The position numbers and the translations under genes were made by a program. A stretch of DNA of 35,430 nucleotides, taken from positions 1 through 35,430 of the forward strand of contig JAFLTD010000006.1 of assembly GCA_022510625.1 (NCBI GenBank), in the 5' to 3' direction. The notes beneath the pieces are model-generated. The model was not told where the DNA came from. It saw only the letters and a list, made by a program, of their open reading frames with translations, and searched no databases. Positions 24,701 to 32,511 of the stretch are shown here, piece after piece. How positions within the stretch are numbered: the stretch's first letter is position 1; each line of letters opens with the position of its first letter. The DNA comes from Lachnospiraceae bacterium. Lineage in GTDB: Bacteria > Bacillota > Clostridia > Lachnospirales > Lachnospiraceae.

Positions 24701-25335
24701 CGCACACACCAGTCGGCACAGTTAGCTAACAGTTTCAGATACTCGGGCTGAACCAGATTCTCATAAGAGTGTCCGGGAGTGATCCCCACCACTCTGCCTT
24801 TGCCATACTCATGGCGCCACAGAGCCTCCTGCTTCCCATGCTGCGAGACCGTGTAACCGAGGACTTCCGTGTCTCCTATGATTTTGATATGATAGTGTTC
24901 ATCAACATGCGAGAAAGTAAACGCCGGTACGCCGTCGGTAATCTCATTTCCTTTAACCGGCTCAAAAGAAACCTCACACTGAGGAGGGTGATTGACAAAA
25001 AAAGCCCTCAAAATATTGCGCGTGATAAAATGGTCTTCGGGAATATCGGCAATACCGCAGTGAACCGCCAAGAAACCCATTCCATGATTCTTGATACGTT
25101 CATCGAGTCCGGCTGTCCACGCATCATCACACCACAACGGTGTGGGTACACGGTTATCCTCACTGGCGTCCTTGAAGGATACAAACAGATCGGGAACCTC
25201 ACTATTCAGAAGATCCTGCGCGTTTTCCGTGACCGTCATGTCCCATCTGTCCTTGGGAAACACCAACTCAAGCATGGGTACAATCGTCTCTCTCGGGTGC
25301 CAATAATCGTGAAGAAGTACTGTTACCTTTTTCAT
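24697..25335 (-). CDS. ThuA-like domain protein
   Basis: Cytosolic protein of 212 residues with the ThuA class I glutamine amidotransferase-like fold. Visible blocks are the N-terminal strand VTVLLHDYWHPRETI, DLFVSFKDAS, GMGFLAVHCG, the histidine-rich SHVDEHYHI and the closing YGKGRVVGITPGH. ThuA-like proteins occur in sugar catabolic loci (trehalose utilisation, keto-disaccharide metabolism); their exact reaction is mostly unknown. The catalytic Cys position is occupied in VHCG. The start MKKVTV has AGGTGG upstream, in preference to an ATG six codons earlier. It follows the SstT gene by 45 bases and may be co-transcribed, though the functional link is not obvious. Confidence 0.82.
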   Translation of the reverse strand: MKKVTVLLHDYWHPRETIVPMLELVFPKDRWDMTVTENAQDLLNSEVPDLFVSFKDASEDNRVPTPLWCDDAWTAGLDERIKNHGMGFLAVHCGIADIPEDHFITRNILRAFFVNHPPQCEVSFEPVKGNEITDGVPAFTFSHVDEHYHIKIIGDTEVLGYTVSQHGKQEALWRHEYGKGRVVGITPGHSYENLVQPEYLKLLANCADWCVR

Positions 25336-25380
25336 AACATCCACCTTTCCCAAAGGTTAAAACTTAGAGTATGATCTAAC

Positions 25381-26607
25381 CTAGAATTTAATCTCTCTGC
25401 CTTCTAATCGCCACTGTCTGAATTCCGCGGATGCGGACAATAACAAGTCGGAAGAGGAATTGAGCGCCGTCTCCACGGAATCCTGAATCACACCGATGAT
25501 AAACCCGACCGCTACGACCTGCATGGATACCGCGTCGGAAACGCCGAACAGGGAACATGCCATCGGAATCAGCAACAGGGAGCCGCCCGCCACACCGGAA
25601 GCACCGCATGCCGCAAGGGCCGCCAGCAGACTTAAGACGATCGCCGTCGGAATATCTACCGGAATGCCGAGTGTGTGTACGGTCGCCATAGTCATCACCG
25701 TAATGGTGATCGCCGCGCCGTCCATATTGATGGTTGCTCCCAGCGGAATCGTCACGGAATAAGTATCTTTGTCCAGACCCATCTCCTCGCATATCCTCAT
25801 GTTGACGGGAATGTTTGCCGCGGAACTTCTCGTAAAGAAAGCCGTGATCGCACTTTGTTTCAGGCACTTAAAAATCAACGGATACGGATTCTTACGGATG
25901 CACCAGTAGACGAGAATCGGATTCGTGATAAAGTAAATGCCAAGCATGCAGCCTACCAGTAAGATCAGCAGTTTACCGTATACCGTAAAGGTCTCCAGAC
26001 CGCTTGTCGTCACACTCGTATACACCAGCCCCAAAATACCGAAGGGAGCAAAGTTGATAATGATCCTGACTACCGAAGAGATTGCATCCGATATGTCTGC
26101 AAGCGCTGCTTTGGTCGTATCCTTTGCCGCCCGGAATGCCACACCCAGAAGAACCGCCCAGGAAAGAATACCGATATAATTGGCATTTACGAGCGACGCC
26201 ACGGGATTTGCCACAACATTTAGGAGCAATGTGCTGAGCACTTCCACGATACCTTGAGGAGCTCCGGCTGCCTCGGCCGCTGCTTCCCGCAGTACCATGT
26301 CAACCGGGAAAATCATACTTGCAAAGACAGCAATCACCGACGCCAGCACGGTACTGAACATATACAGTACGATAACCGTCCGAATGACACCGCCGTGTGA
26401 CTGACCGGCATTTGACAGGGAACTCATGACCAGGAAAAAAACCAGAAGCGGTGCCATCGCCTTCAGTGCACCAACAAACACATCTCCCAGAATCCCGATG
26501 CCGGAAGCCTGCGGAATCGCAAGCGCCAGTATGACGCCGATCACCAAACCAACAATAATTCGCTTGACAAGGCTGATGCCCGTCCACTTGTCCCATACTT
26601 TTTGCAT
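25381..26607 (-). CDS. sstT: Serine/threonine:sodium symporter SstT
   Basis: Inner-membrane symporter of 408 residues, in the dicarboxylate/amino acid:cation symporter family. The protein matches SstT along its whole length, including LVKRIIVGLVIGVILALAIP, FVGALKAMAPLLVFFLVMSS, AFFTRSSAANIPVNM (the serine-rich HP1 loop), PLGATINMDGAAITITV and SGVAGGSLLLIPMAC (HP2). It imports L-serine and L-threonine with Na+. About eight helices plus two re-entrant hairpins are expected. The GGAAAGGA ribosome site lies 13 bases upstream of the ATG; an out-of-frame ATG lies closer. The length is normal for the family. Confidence 0.95.
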   Translation of the reverse strand: MQKVWDKWTGISLVKRIIVGLVIGVILALAIPQASGIGILGDVFVGALKAMAPLLVFFLVMSSLSNAGQSHGGVIRTVIVLYMFSTVLASVIAVFASMIFPVDMVLREAAAEAAGAPQGIVEVLSTLLLNVVANPVASLVNANYIGILSWAVLLGVAFRAAKDTTKAALADISDAISSVVRIIINFAPFGILGLVYTSVTTSGLETFTVYGKLLILLVGCMLGIYFITNPILVYWCIRKNPYPLIFKCLKQSAITAFFTRSSAANIPVNMRICEEMGLDKDTYSVTIPLGATINMDGAAITITVMTMATVHTLGIPVDIPTAIVLSLLAALAACGASGVAGGSLLLIPMACSLFGVSDAVSMQVVAVGFIIGVIQDSVETALNSSSDLLLSASAEFRQWRLEGREIKF

Positions 26608-26658
26608 AGTAATTCCATAGTCCTTTCCTGTTTTTTCATGTGTATATCACACAAATAT

Positions 26659-27255
26659 TTACCGATCTTCTATCTCAAAAATATACTTTTCGAATGTATT
26701 GATGACCGTCGTATCGTCATATGTGGACACACGCGGGAATCTTCCGTAATTCAAGTGCACATGTCCGTGAAGGAAATACGCCGGTTTATATTTTTCCATC
26801 AAAGTCCTAAAGACTTCGAATCCCCTGTGCGGCAGATATTCCTCATCATTGAACTGAAAGGCAGGTGCGTGAGTCACCAAAATATCAAAACCCTTGTGAT
26901 ACTTTAACTTGAACCAGAGTTTCCTGACACGCCTGCGCATCTGCCTCTCCGTGTACTGATGTTCACCGGGCTTGTAGCGCATAGAACCTCCAAGTCCCAA
27001 TATTCTGACTCCGTTATGTACGAAGATCTTGTCTTCAATGCAGATACATCCGTCGGGCGGCGTCTGCTCATATCTGTCGTCATGGTTTCCATGTACGTAT
27101 ATGACCGGTGAGGTAGTAAAAGTCGCCAGAAAGGACAAATATTGAGGTTTTAAATCTCCGCAGGAGATGATCAGATCGATCCCTTCCAGGTAACTCTTGT
27201 CAAAATAGTCCCATAATAATTTAGATTCTTGATCGGATATAGCCATAATTTTCAT
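26659..27255 (-). CDS. Metallophosphoesterase with variant first metal motif
   Basis: Calcineurin-like phosphoesterase of 198 residues, cytosolic. Metal motifs are CGDLK (GDxx), VHGNHDDRY (GNHD), VTHAPAF (the single His) and LHGHVHLNY (GHxH). The first motif, normally DxH, reads SDQES, so the metal-1 His is replaced by Glu. Small clostridial relatives, as I recall, often carry this change, so it need not abolish activity. The substrate cannot be deduced; nucleotides, phosphodiesters and phosphoproteins are all used by this superfamily. It follows the BMP-domain gene by 44 bases and is probably in its operon. Confidence 0.88.
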   Translation of the reverse strand: MKIMAISDQESKLLWDYFDKSYLEGIDLIISCGDLKPQYLSFLATFTTSPVIYVHGNHDDRYEQTPPDGCICIEDKIFVHNGVRILGLGGSMRYKPGEHQYTERQMRRRVRKLWFKLKYHKGFDILVTHAPAFQFNDEEYLPHRGFEVFRTLMEKYKPAYFLHGHVHLNYGRFPRVSTYDDTTVINTFEKYIFEIEDR

Positions 27256-27299
27256 CAGTTGTTCTCACTCTTCTTCCGGTTCTTCTCCCCTGTAAAATA

Positions 27300-29237
27300 T
27301 CAGTTCCCCAACGTCTGGCTTTTGCCGAACCCCTGCATTTTGGCAACCGCCTGAGCCTCCTCGCTCAACTCAGAGATTGACGGCATGGCACCCACTACGT
27401 TATCCACAAGCCAATCCATTGTGATGATCTCCTTGGGAGGAATACTCTGATCGGAATTATGCATAACGGTTCCGTCCTGCGCCCACAAGTCACCGGAAAA
27501 CGGCATGAGAGTTTCCGAACAGATATTGTAACGCAACAGATCCACCAGCCGCTTTGTGCCCTGCGGCAAATGTTGAGAACATATCATATCAACCACCCCT
27601 GCGGACAAGCCCCACCAGTAATTGATGGCCCGGCTTCCTGTTGCGGCATCATCCTCCTTCCACGTACCGTTCAATACGGTACGAATTATTTTTTCATATA
27701 GCTTTCCCCAGTGCCACGTGGTCATGGCAAGATTTTCGGGTGTGTCCCCACTGATACAATACAACCCGAAACGCCGTGATGCCTTACCGGGTGATATGAT
27801 GTCCTTATCCATGATATAATTGATCTCGGGGTCGTCGGTGATTGTCACATCCCGATCCTTTAAAGTACTCCAGTCCAGATAAATCTTTGCATTCGGATTC
27901 ACCATCTTCGCACCCAGCGCAAAGGAATTGATACTGGCTGCCATACCGTAAATCGGATAGTCGGCGATGTAACCGATCTTATTGGTCGCGGTCATAGATC
28001 CTGCAATGGCCCCTGCCAGGAATTTCGCCTCATACATTCTGGCATAATACGTCCTGATCGTAGGGTGTGAAGTGTTTAATGAACAATTCATAATCTTCAC
28101 GTCCGGATGATTAGCGGCAAACTTTAAGCTGGCGGGCAGCATCACCGGCGTGGTGGCAAAAATCAGATTATAGCCGTCCTTGACGACCTCCTCCATCCTT
28201 TCCAGATCATTTTCACCGGCAACGATATTTTCGAATCCCTTCGTCTCAACCTGGCCCGGAAGTACGTTGTCCAAGTACAGTCTTCCTAATTCATGGCTGT
28301 ATGTCCAACTGGATGTCCTATGCGTTTTCTCATATAAAAAGGCTATCTTGACCTTGTTTGAATTATCCGGAATGATCAGATTCAGCAAGTTCTTGTACCG
28401 GGCAGGTGAAGTGCTCTCCTCAGGCGGGTCCATGGATAATTCTATGGACTGTTCTTCCGTCAATACCACAAACTCATCCCAAATCTTGGAAAGATCTTTT
28501 TTGATCTCCTGCACTGTTTTCTCTTTGGTCTCCTGATATCCGAACACGGTAATAAACGCCAATAGGGCATCGCCCACGGTAATCGGCAGTTTCTTGCCGC
28601 CTTTTGCCTCAAACGCCTTTCGGAAATTGATATAAACTGTGCTCATTTCCAGACGGTCATCCGCCGTCCATTTTTCTCCCTCTGGGGTCCCTACCTGCTC
28701 CAGGAATTTGGCAAACCGCCCCCTCTCACTGAAGTAAATATAATTGATCCGGGTGATCTCATAAAAATCTAAAAATTCAAAATAGATCTCATTTTCCTTG
28801 GCATCCGTGCGTTTAGGAACGACCCTGATGACGGTTCCGGGAACGCTGTACGCATCCAGGTATTTCAGAACGCTTACCCGCTTGTTGCCCTCCAGTATAT
28901 AAAACCGGTTCATGAACTCATAAGCTTTCACGGAATCGTGCAGTCCCTCGTCCTGCAAGGATGTGCACAAGTGCATCCATTTGGTGGCAAATTCGGTGTT
29001 GGTCGCCAAAAGAGGCATAAAATTTGATGCGAAAGCATTGGTCCGTCCCCTCGTCTTCGTACCTACGACCAGCTCCAGCGGTATCTCGCACAAGCCGATA
29101 TCCACCTCATATTCAACCGGTATGTATGACAGTATTTCATCAAGCGCGGGCAGATAGGGAAATCCGCCTTTCTGCAGATGCGCACGGTATTCTTTCTGTC
29201 CGGATTTCAAGGCATTGCAATAATTATCGTATGACAT
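27300..29237 (-). CDS. Cytosolic fusion: ParB-like N-terminal segment plus BMP-type nucleoside-binding domain
   Basis: Protein of 645 residues without a signal peptide, lipobox or membrane helix. From about residue 296 (KVKIAFLYEKTHRTSSWTYS) to about 575 it has the fold of BMP/PnrA substrate-binding proteins: ARMYEAKFLAGAIAGSMT, KIGYIADYPIYGMAASIN and FALGAKMVNPNAKIYLDW. These normally bind purine nucleosides outside the cell. The first 200 residues include IPLELVVGTKTRGR and FYILEGNKRVSVLKYL (about 110-125), which resembles the ParB/Srx box DGHHRxxA. Because the binding domain is inside the cell, it may sense a nucleoside or nucleotide rather than transport it (inference). A good promoter lies upstream, and the metallophosphoesterase follows. 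Confidence 0.78.
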   Translation of the reverse strand: MSYDNYCNALKSGQKEYRAHLQKGGFPYLPALDEILSYIPVEYEVDIGLCEIPLELVVGTKTRGRTNAFASNFMPLLATNTEFATKWMHLCTSLQDEGLHDSVKAYEFMNRFYILEGNKRVSVLKYLDAYSVPGTVIRVVPKRTDAKENEIYFEFLDFYEITRINYIYFSERGRFAKFLEQVGTPEGEKWTADDRLEMSTVYINFRKAFEAKGGKKLPITVGDALLAFITVFGYQETKEKTVQEIKKDLSKIWDEFVVLTEEQSIELSMDPPEESTSPARYKNLLNLIIPDNSNKVKIAFLYEKTHRTSSWTYSHELGRLYLDNVLPGQVETKGFENIVAGENDLERMEEVVKDGYNLIFATTPVMLPASLKFAANHPDVKIMNCSLNTSHPTIRTYYARMYEAKFLAGAIAGSMTATNKIGYIADYPIYGMAASINSFALGAKMVNPNAKIYLDWSTLKDRDVTITDDPEINYIMDKDIISPGKASRRFGLYCISGDTPENLAMTTWHWGKLYEKIIRTVLNGTWKEDDAATGSRAINYWWGLSAGVVDMICSQHLPQGTKRLVDLLRYNICSETLMPFSGDLWAQDGTVMHNSDQSIPPKEIITMDWLVDNVVGAMPSISELSEEAQAVAKMQGFGKSQTLGN

Positions 29238-29293
29238 ATTAACCTCATTTCTATCTTTATATTAATTATTTTCACTTCTTATTTTCTCTATAA

Positions 29294-29322
29294 ATAATAA
29301 GAGCCGCAAGCCGGAATGTCAA
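29294..29322 (-). promoter_or_regulatory. Promoter of the BMP-fusion/metallophosphoesterase operon
   Basis: On the minus strand TTGACA (29322-29317) and TATTAT (29299-29294) are 17 bases apart, with one mismatch. The -35 overlaps the GH105 stop codon and lies inside the small dyad GGAAT-GTCA-ATTCC (29313-29326), a possible operator. The leader is about 50 bases. Confidence 0.7.
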
Positions 29323-30290
29323 TTCCTAAGGCTGTTTTCTTCTGCTCCGCATCCGGCTGTCTCCATCAGGATATAGAATGCCTGCGCTTCCGGAGAATAG
29401 CCGGACTTATCAAAGCTTGGGGCTCCGCACACATCAAAGATAAATCCAAATTCATTCATCTTTGCGTTGGCGGCCTGCCTCATCCTATCCGCATACGGTT
29501 GATAGCTGTCATCCAACCAGCCGCCGCAAATGCCCTTATAGATAAAGTATGCTGTCATCTGGGAGAGATTGACCTCCACAAATGTCTCGGGATTATCCAC
29601 CACATCGTGAAAATATCCTTCCGGACTCATATAGGTAATCAATGAATTCAGAATTGTAACTCCTCTTTCAATCAACTTGGTTCTTTCTTTTCCGTACTTT
29701 TCATTCGGAAGATGCTCCAGCATCCGGGGAATTGACGCCAATGCCCATCCATTGCCGGTTCCCCAATGGTCGATTCTCGAAAAGTTTCCTGCACTGTCAT
29801 CCCACATATGGCAGAGCAGTTTTGCATCGTCGTCAAACAGAGCATCCCAATAGCCGTTCCACTGCTTCAACGCTTCATCATACAAACCCTCTGCCGCGAA
29901 ATAAGGCGGACACATGTAGAAAGAATCCGCCCAGAATTCTTTCGTACTATTCAAATGATATATGATCCCTTCCGCACTTCTGGGCGCCCCATTCAGTGCC
30001 CAGTGTAAAAGTCTCTCTCTTCCTTCACGGAGGAACTTATTCCCGGTAAGTTCACAGGCTTTGATCAATCCTTCCCCTACACTGAGATGGTCCGTAACAG
30101 CTTCGGTCACACCGATCACTGCTGCCCTGCCGTCCTCCACACTGCGGTTTACGGATTCAAACGCCATGGCGGTCACCGTTTCCATATCTCCGATGGCCAG
30201 AAATGCCTGCATTGCAGTCCCCTGTTCCCAGGAATGCCTCTGCATAGCCAAAAGTGCTCTGGCTGCTTTTTCTACCCTTGCTTTATTCAT
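29319..30290 (-). CDS. GH105/GH88-type unsaturated glucuronyl or galacturonyl hydrolase
   Basis: Cytosolic (alpha/alpha)6-barrel hydrolase of 323 residues. SWEQGTAMQAFLAIGD, ADSFYMCPPYFAAEG and DHWGTGNGWALASIPRML are the conserved blocks of the GH105 (YteR-like) family. The Asp in ADSFYM is the expected hydration catalyst. These enzymes remove the unsaturated uronic acid from oligosaccharides produced by polysaccharide lyases acting on pectin or similar polymers. There is no signal peptide, as in YteR. The start MNKARVEK is chosen for its AAGGAA site; a start 21 codons earlier has none. It is slightly shorter than typical members. It has its own promoter and ends at the promoter of the next operon. 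Confidence 0.85.
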   Translation of the reverse strand: MNKARVEKAARALLAMQRHSWEQGTAMQAFLAIGDMETVTAMAFESVNRSVEDGRAAVIGVTEAVTDHLSVGEGLIKACELTGNKFLREGRERLLHWALNGAPRSAEGIIYHLNSTKEFWADSFYMCPPYFAAEGLYDEALKQWNGYWDALFDDDAKLLCHMWDDSAGNFSRIDHWGTGNGWALASIPRMLEHLPNEKYGKERTKLIERGVTILNSLITYMSPEGYFHDVVDNPETFVEVNLSQMTAYFIYKGICGGWLDDSYQPYADRMRQAANAKMNEFGFIFDVCGAPSFDKSGYSPEAQAFYILMETAGCGAEENSLRN

Positions 30291-30330
30291 GTTATTTCCT
30301 TCCGTCCGGAGTGTTCTGTTTGTCACGCAC

Positions 30331-30360
30331 ATTATATCATCTATCGCAATCATTCCACAA
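30331..30360 (-). promoter_or_regulatory. Promoter candidate for the GH105 gene
   Basis: On the minus strand TGATATAAT (extended -10, TATAAT at 30336-30331) is preceded at 18 bases by TTGTGG (30360-30355). The leader to the GH105 ATG at 30290 is about 35 bases. Confidence 0.5.
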
Positions 30361-30434
30361 GGGAGGAGTGCGATGTATTATTTCTCTCCTCACATCAGGT
30401 GGTAAACATGAAAAATAAAAATTTGTATTTCCTA

Positions 30435-30463
30435 TTGCTTTTCCCAACTATACTGCATATAAT
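30435..30463 (+). promoter_or_regulatory. Promoter of the CptI antitoxin RNA
   Basis: TTGCTT (30435-30440) and a perfect TATAAT (30458-30463) are separated by 17 bases. The predicted start is near 30470, just before the first RNA repeat at 30474, as expected for a type III antitoxin transcript. Confidence 0.7.
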
Positions 30464-30469
30464 AAAGGT

Positions 30470-30607
30470 ACAAAAATGTTGCCGCTTACTGATGGCGCGG
30501 GGTATAAGTTATTCAGTGTGTCAAATGTTCTCGCTTACCGATGGTGCGAGCTACAAATTATTCGGTATAAACATTTTGTCCCCACCCTTCTGTGGTGGGG
30601 ACTTCCG
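30470..30607 (+). ncRNA. cptI: CptI-like antitoxin RNA (type III toxin-antitoxin)
   Basis: Between the promoter and the toxin gene lie two tandem repeats of 49 nt followed by a strong hairpin terminator, the layout that defines type III systems. The antitoxin is RNA that is cut by the toxin into single-repeat units, which then bind and inhibit it. Each repeat holds a short stem: CCGC/GCGG in repeat 1 and UCGC/GCGA in repeat 2. One base pair changes from C-G to U-A between the repeats, evidence that the structure is maintained. Two repeats is the number known for CptIN loci. The exact 5' end and the cut site are inferred, not seen. Confidence 0.82.
30474..30571 (+). repeat. Two 49-bp tandem repeats of the antitoxin
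   Basis: Unit 1 is 30474-30522 and unit 2 is 30523-30571, both beginning AAATGTT. Shared blocks include CGCTTAC, GATGG and TTATTC at identical offsets. Differences concentrate in the stem (one compensated pair) and near the unit end. A third partial unit may begin at 30572 and run into the terminator. Confidence 0.88.
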
Positions 30608-30609
30608 TT
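30578..30609 (+). terminator. Attenuating terminator between antitoxin RNA and toxin gene
   Basis: GTCCCCACC (30578-30586) and GGTGGGGAC (30594-30602) form a perfect 9-bp GC-rich stem with a seven-base loop. The following T-tract is short and broken (TTCCGTT). In type III systems such a leaky terminator sets a large excess of antitoxin RNA over toxin mRNA. Confidence 0.85.
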
Positions 30610-30619
30610 AAGGAGTCTT

Positions 30620-31129
30620 ATGAAAATACAGTCTGGATTTTTCTATCACATTAAGGATAGCTTTTTTGAAGAGGTAAAAGATTCTACATTAATGAGTAAT
30701 AAGGAATGCGGCAATTACCGCCCTCATTTTCTTGCTATCAAGGATTCTCATAATCCTCTTATCTTCTGGATGGTTCCCGTGAGTTCTAAATGTGATAAAT
30801 ATCGAAAAGTGTATGACCAACAGGTACTAAAATACAAAAAGTGTACTAAAATAGTACTCGGAAAATGTGGCGGATGGGATGCTGCTTATTTAATTCAAAA
30901 TGCATTCCCTATCATTGAGGATTACTTTGATCATATACATACCAGCCAGGGACGACCACTGGCTTCCCATGCTTCTACCGCAAAATATATTGTTGAAAAT
31001 TTAAATTACAATCTTCGTTTGCACAAGCACGGCATTCCTCTTTTCTTTGCCGATATTGACCGAATTTATACTTTGATGGAAAATAAACTTAATGAATCCA
31101 AAAGCGTACAGACACCCGGTTTGGGCTAA
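30620..31129 (+). CDS. cptN: CptN-family endoribonuclease toxin (type III toxin-antitoxin)
   Basis: Protein of 169 residues that reads MKIQSGFFYHIKDSFFEEV, then NYRPHFLAI, FWMVPVSSKCDKY, IVLGKCGGWDAAYLIQNAFP and IPLFFADIDRIYTLMENKL. These blocks match, from memory, the CptN/ToxN/AbiQ family of sequence-specific RNases; the GKCGG and FADIDRIY segments are typical of the CptIN branch. The toxin cleaves cellular mRNA and its own antitoxin precursor, and many relatives abort phage infection. AAGGAG lies five bases before the chosen ATG. A start 48 codons earlier would run through the RNA repeats and is rejected. The stop codon overlaps by four bases with the end of a convergent gene. Low GC content suggests transfer. 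Confidence 0.87.
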   Translation: MKIQSGFFYHIKDSFFEEVKDSTLMSNKECGNYRPHFLAIKDSHNPLIFWMVPVSSKCDKYRKVYDQQVLKYKKCTKIVLGKCGGWDAAYLIQNAFPIIEDYFDHIHTSQGRPLASHASTAKYIVENLNYNLRLHKHGIPLFFADIDRIYTLMENKLNESKSVQTPGLG

Positions 31130-32511
31130 TAATACTGTCCACATGCATTAAGCAGCAGCATCATATGTAATTCGCACTGTTCCTTTTTTTCGTGGCTCGC
31201 CGACGCCATCCACATTGCTTCATTATACAATGTTTCTGCGTCTACACTGTCGTCTCCATTTAGTATCCGACCATTATAGAAATAGTATCCGTTGACATAG
31301 ACCGGTTTATTCCCCGCATAATAAATATGTACCCTATCACCATTTACCATTGTTATGCTTTCTTTATAATGCCAATAGGTTCGTCCGTAAATTGTATATT
31401 TGAATGTAGAATCAACCAATTGTGAGGAAGCCCCGAGTCCCGCATACCCTTGAGAGGCTTTCATGCCCGCATTGATAAGTGGCGTCATATATTTTTCTAA
31501 TTCACTGTCCGAAACCATATTCGCGATTTCTCCGGTTTTATCCGTATCAACTACTTCCATAATCTCCAAGTATTGATTTTCCAGCCTATTAATGCTGCTT
31601 GTCTTGCTGTCGCAGTCAGTCAAAAGCGTCTGGTAATAATCCTCCAATATTTTGGTTGTCGCACCCATAATATAAAGTTTTTTATATACTTCGTTTGCGT
31701 AGGGCTCAATATTTACATCTTCACCATTTAGGGCATATTCCATCAAGTATTGATTTTCCCATATCATCCTTAATTTTTCATCTGTATAGCGTGAGAAGTC
31801 CGCATTTCCACTCTCTGCTGTAAGCGTTTCATAGAAATCCAGCTTAGCGTTAAACTGCTCTACTTCCGCCCTGGTATCCACGATAATTGCCTGCATTCCT
31901 GTTCCAAAAGCGTTATTAGCACTTACCATAACATCGTAATTAGCATTACTGTTATCAAGTGCCATAGAAGTAAACATATTCACCCAAATACCCCAAGGCG
32001 TATACTTAGACAGTTCTCCAATTGCATAAAAACCCTGATTAGTGTCCTGTATCTCTCTGCTCCCACCAACATCATACTGCGCCTCAAAATTTTTTACATT
32101 ATAATTGATGAGTGGTTGATACTTCGCTCGAATGCCTTGCATTTGCTCTCCGTATTTATGTAAAATTGCAAATTTTGTTTTCTCTTCCGCTTCCAACTGT
32201 GTCCGACATTCTTCAAGCTGTTTTTCCTTCTCTTCAATTTGTTTTACAAGTTCATTATATTCTTCTTTGAGTGAACGTTCTTCTTCTGTTTCATTTCGTT
32301 CTGCGCTTACACTTTCTTTCGGAGCAACAGCTTCACTTGCAATTCCCTCTGTCTCGGTTTCCAACACTTCCTGCCTCTCAGAACCCTTGTCTGTTCGATC
32401 ATCTTTATTTAAATTGAATTTCGGCATACGATCGGTTAGCAAAAGGATTCCTACAACAGAGATTGCAACCAAGTAAGCCAACCAGAAATATTCTTTATTG
32501 ATTTTCTTCAT
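31126..32511 (-). CDS. Unknown membrane-anchored coiled-coil protein (461 residues)
   Basis: I do not recognise a family. A single N-terminal membrane helix (about residues 9-26, WLAYLVAISVVGILLL) is followed by a Glu/Ser/Thr-rich linker (about 35-75) and a strong coiled coil (about 75-115, YNELVKQIEEKEKQLEECRT). A large, mostly helical extracytoplasmic part follows. It ends in a beta-rich segment with aromatic residues (YTIYGRTYWHYKES, VYVNGYYFYNGR). The start MKKINKEY has GGAGG seven bases upstream and overlaps the end of the preceding gene by 17 bases, indicating coupling. It shares its overall plan with that neighbour: membrane helix, acidic linker, coiled coil. It is the last gene of a three-gene operon; its function is unknown. 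Confidence 0.82.
   Translation of the reverse strand: MKKINKEYFWLAYLVAISVVGILLLTDRMPKFNLNKDDRTDKGSERQEVLETETEGIASEAVAPKESVSAERNETEEERSLKEEYNELVKQIEEKEKQLEECRTQLEAEEKTKFAILHKYGEQMQGIRAKYQPLINYNVKNFEAQYDVGGSREIQDTNQGFYAIGELSKYTPWGIWVNMFTSMALDNSNANYDVMVSANNAFGTGMQAIIVDTRAEVEQFNAKLDFYETLTAESGNADFSRYTDEKLRMIWENQYLMEYALNGEDVNIEPYANEVYKKLYIMGATTKILEDYYQTLLTDCDSKTSSINRLENQYLEIMEVVDTDKTGEIANMVSDSELEKYMTPLINAGMKASQGYAGLGASSQLVDSTFKYTIYGRTYWHYKESITMVNGDRVHIYYAGNKPVYVNGYYFYNGRILNGDDSVDAETLYNEAMWMASASHEKKEQCELHMMLLLNACGQYY

Noticed and set aside
30474-30571. CRISPR-like repeats
   Set aside because: Two directly abutting 49-bp units without spacers and with a toxin gene downstream do not fit a CRISPR array.
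30408-30611. A 67-codon plus-strand frame (MKNKNLYFLLLFPTILH) with an AGGTGG site upstream
   Set aside because: It runs through the predicted promoter and the antitoxin repeats, whose covarying stem and placement are better explained as non-coding RNA.
30476-30619. Extension of the toxin by 48 codons to an upstream ATG
   Set aside because: The extension covers both repeats and the terminator and has no ribosome site; the ATG at 30620 has AAGGAG and gives the usual family length.
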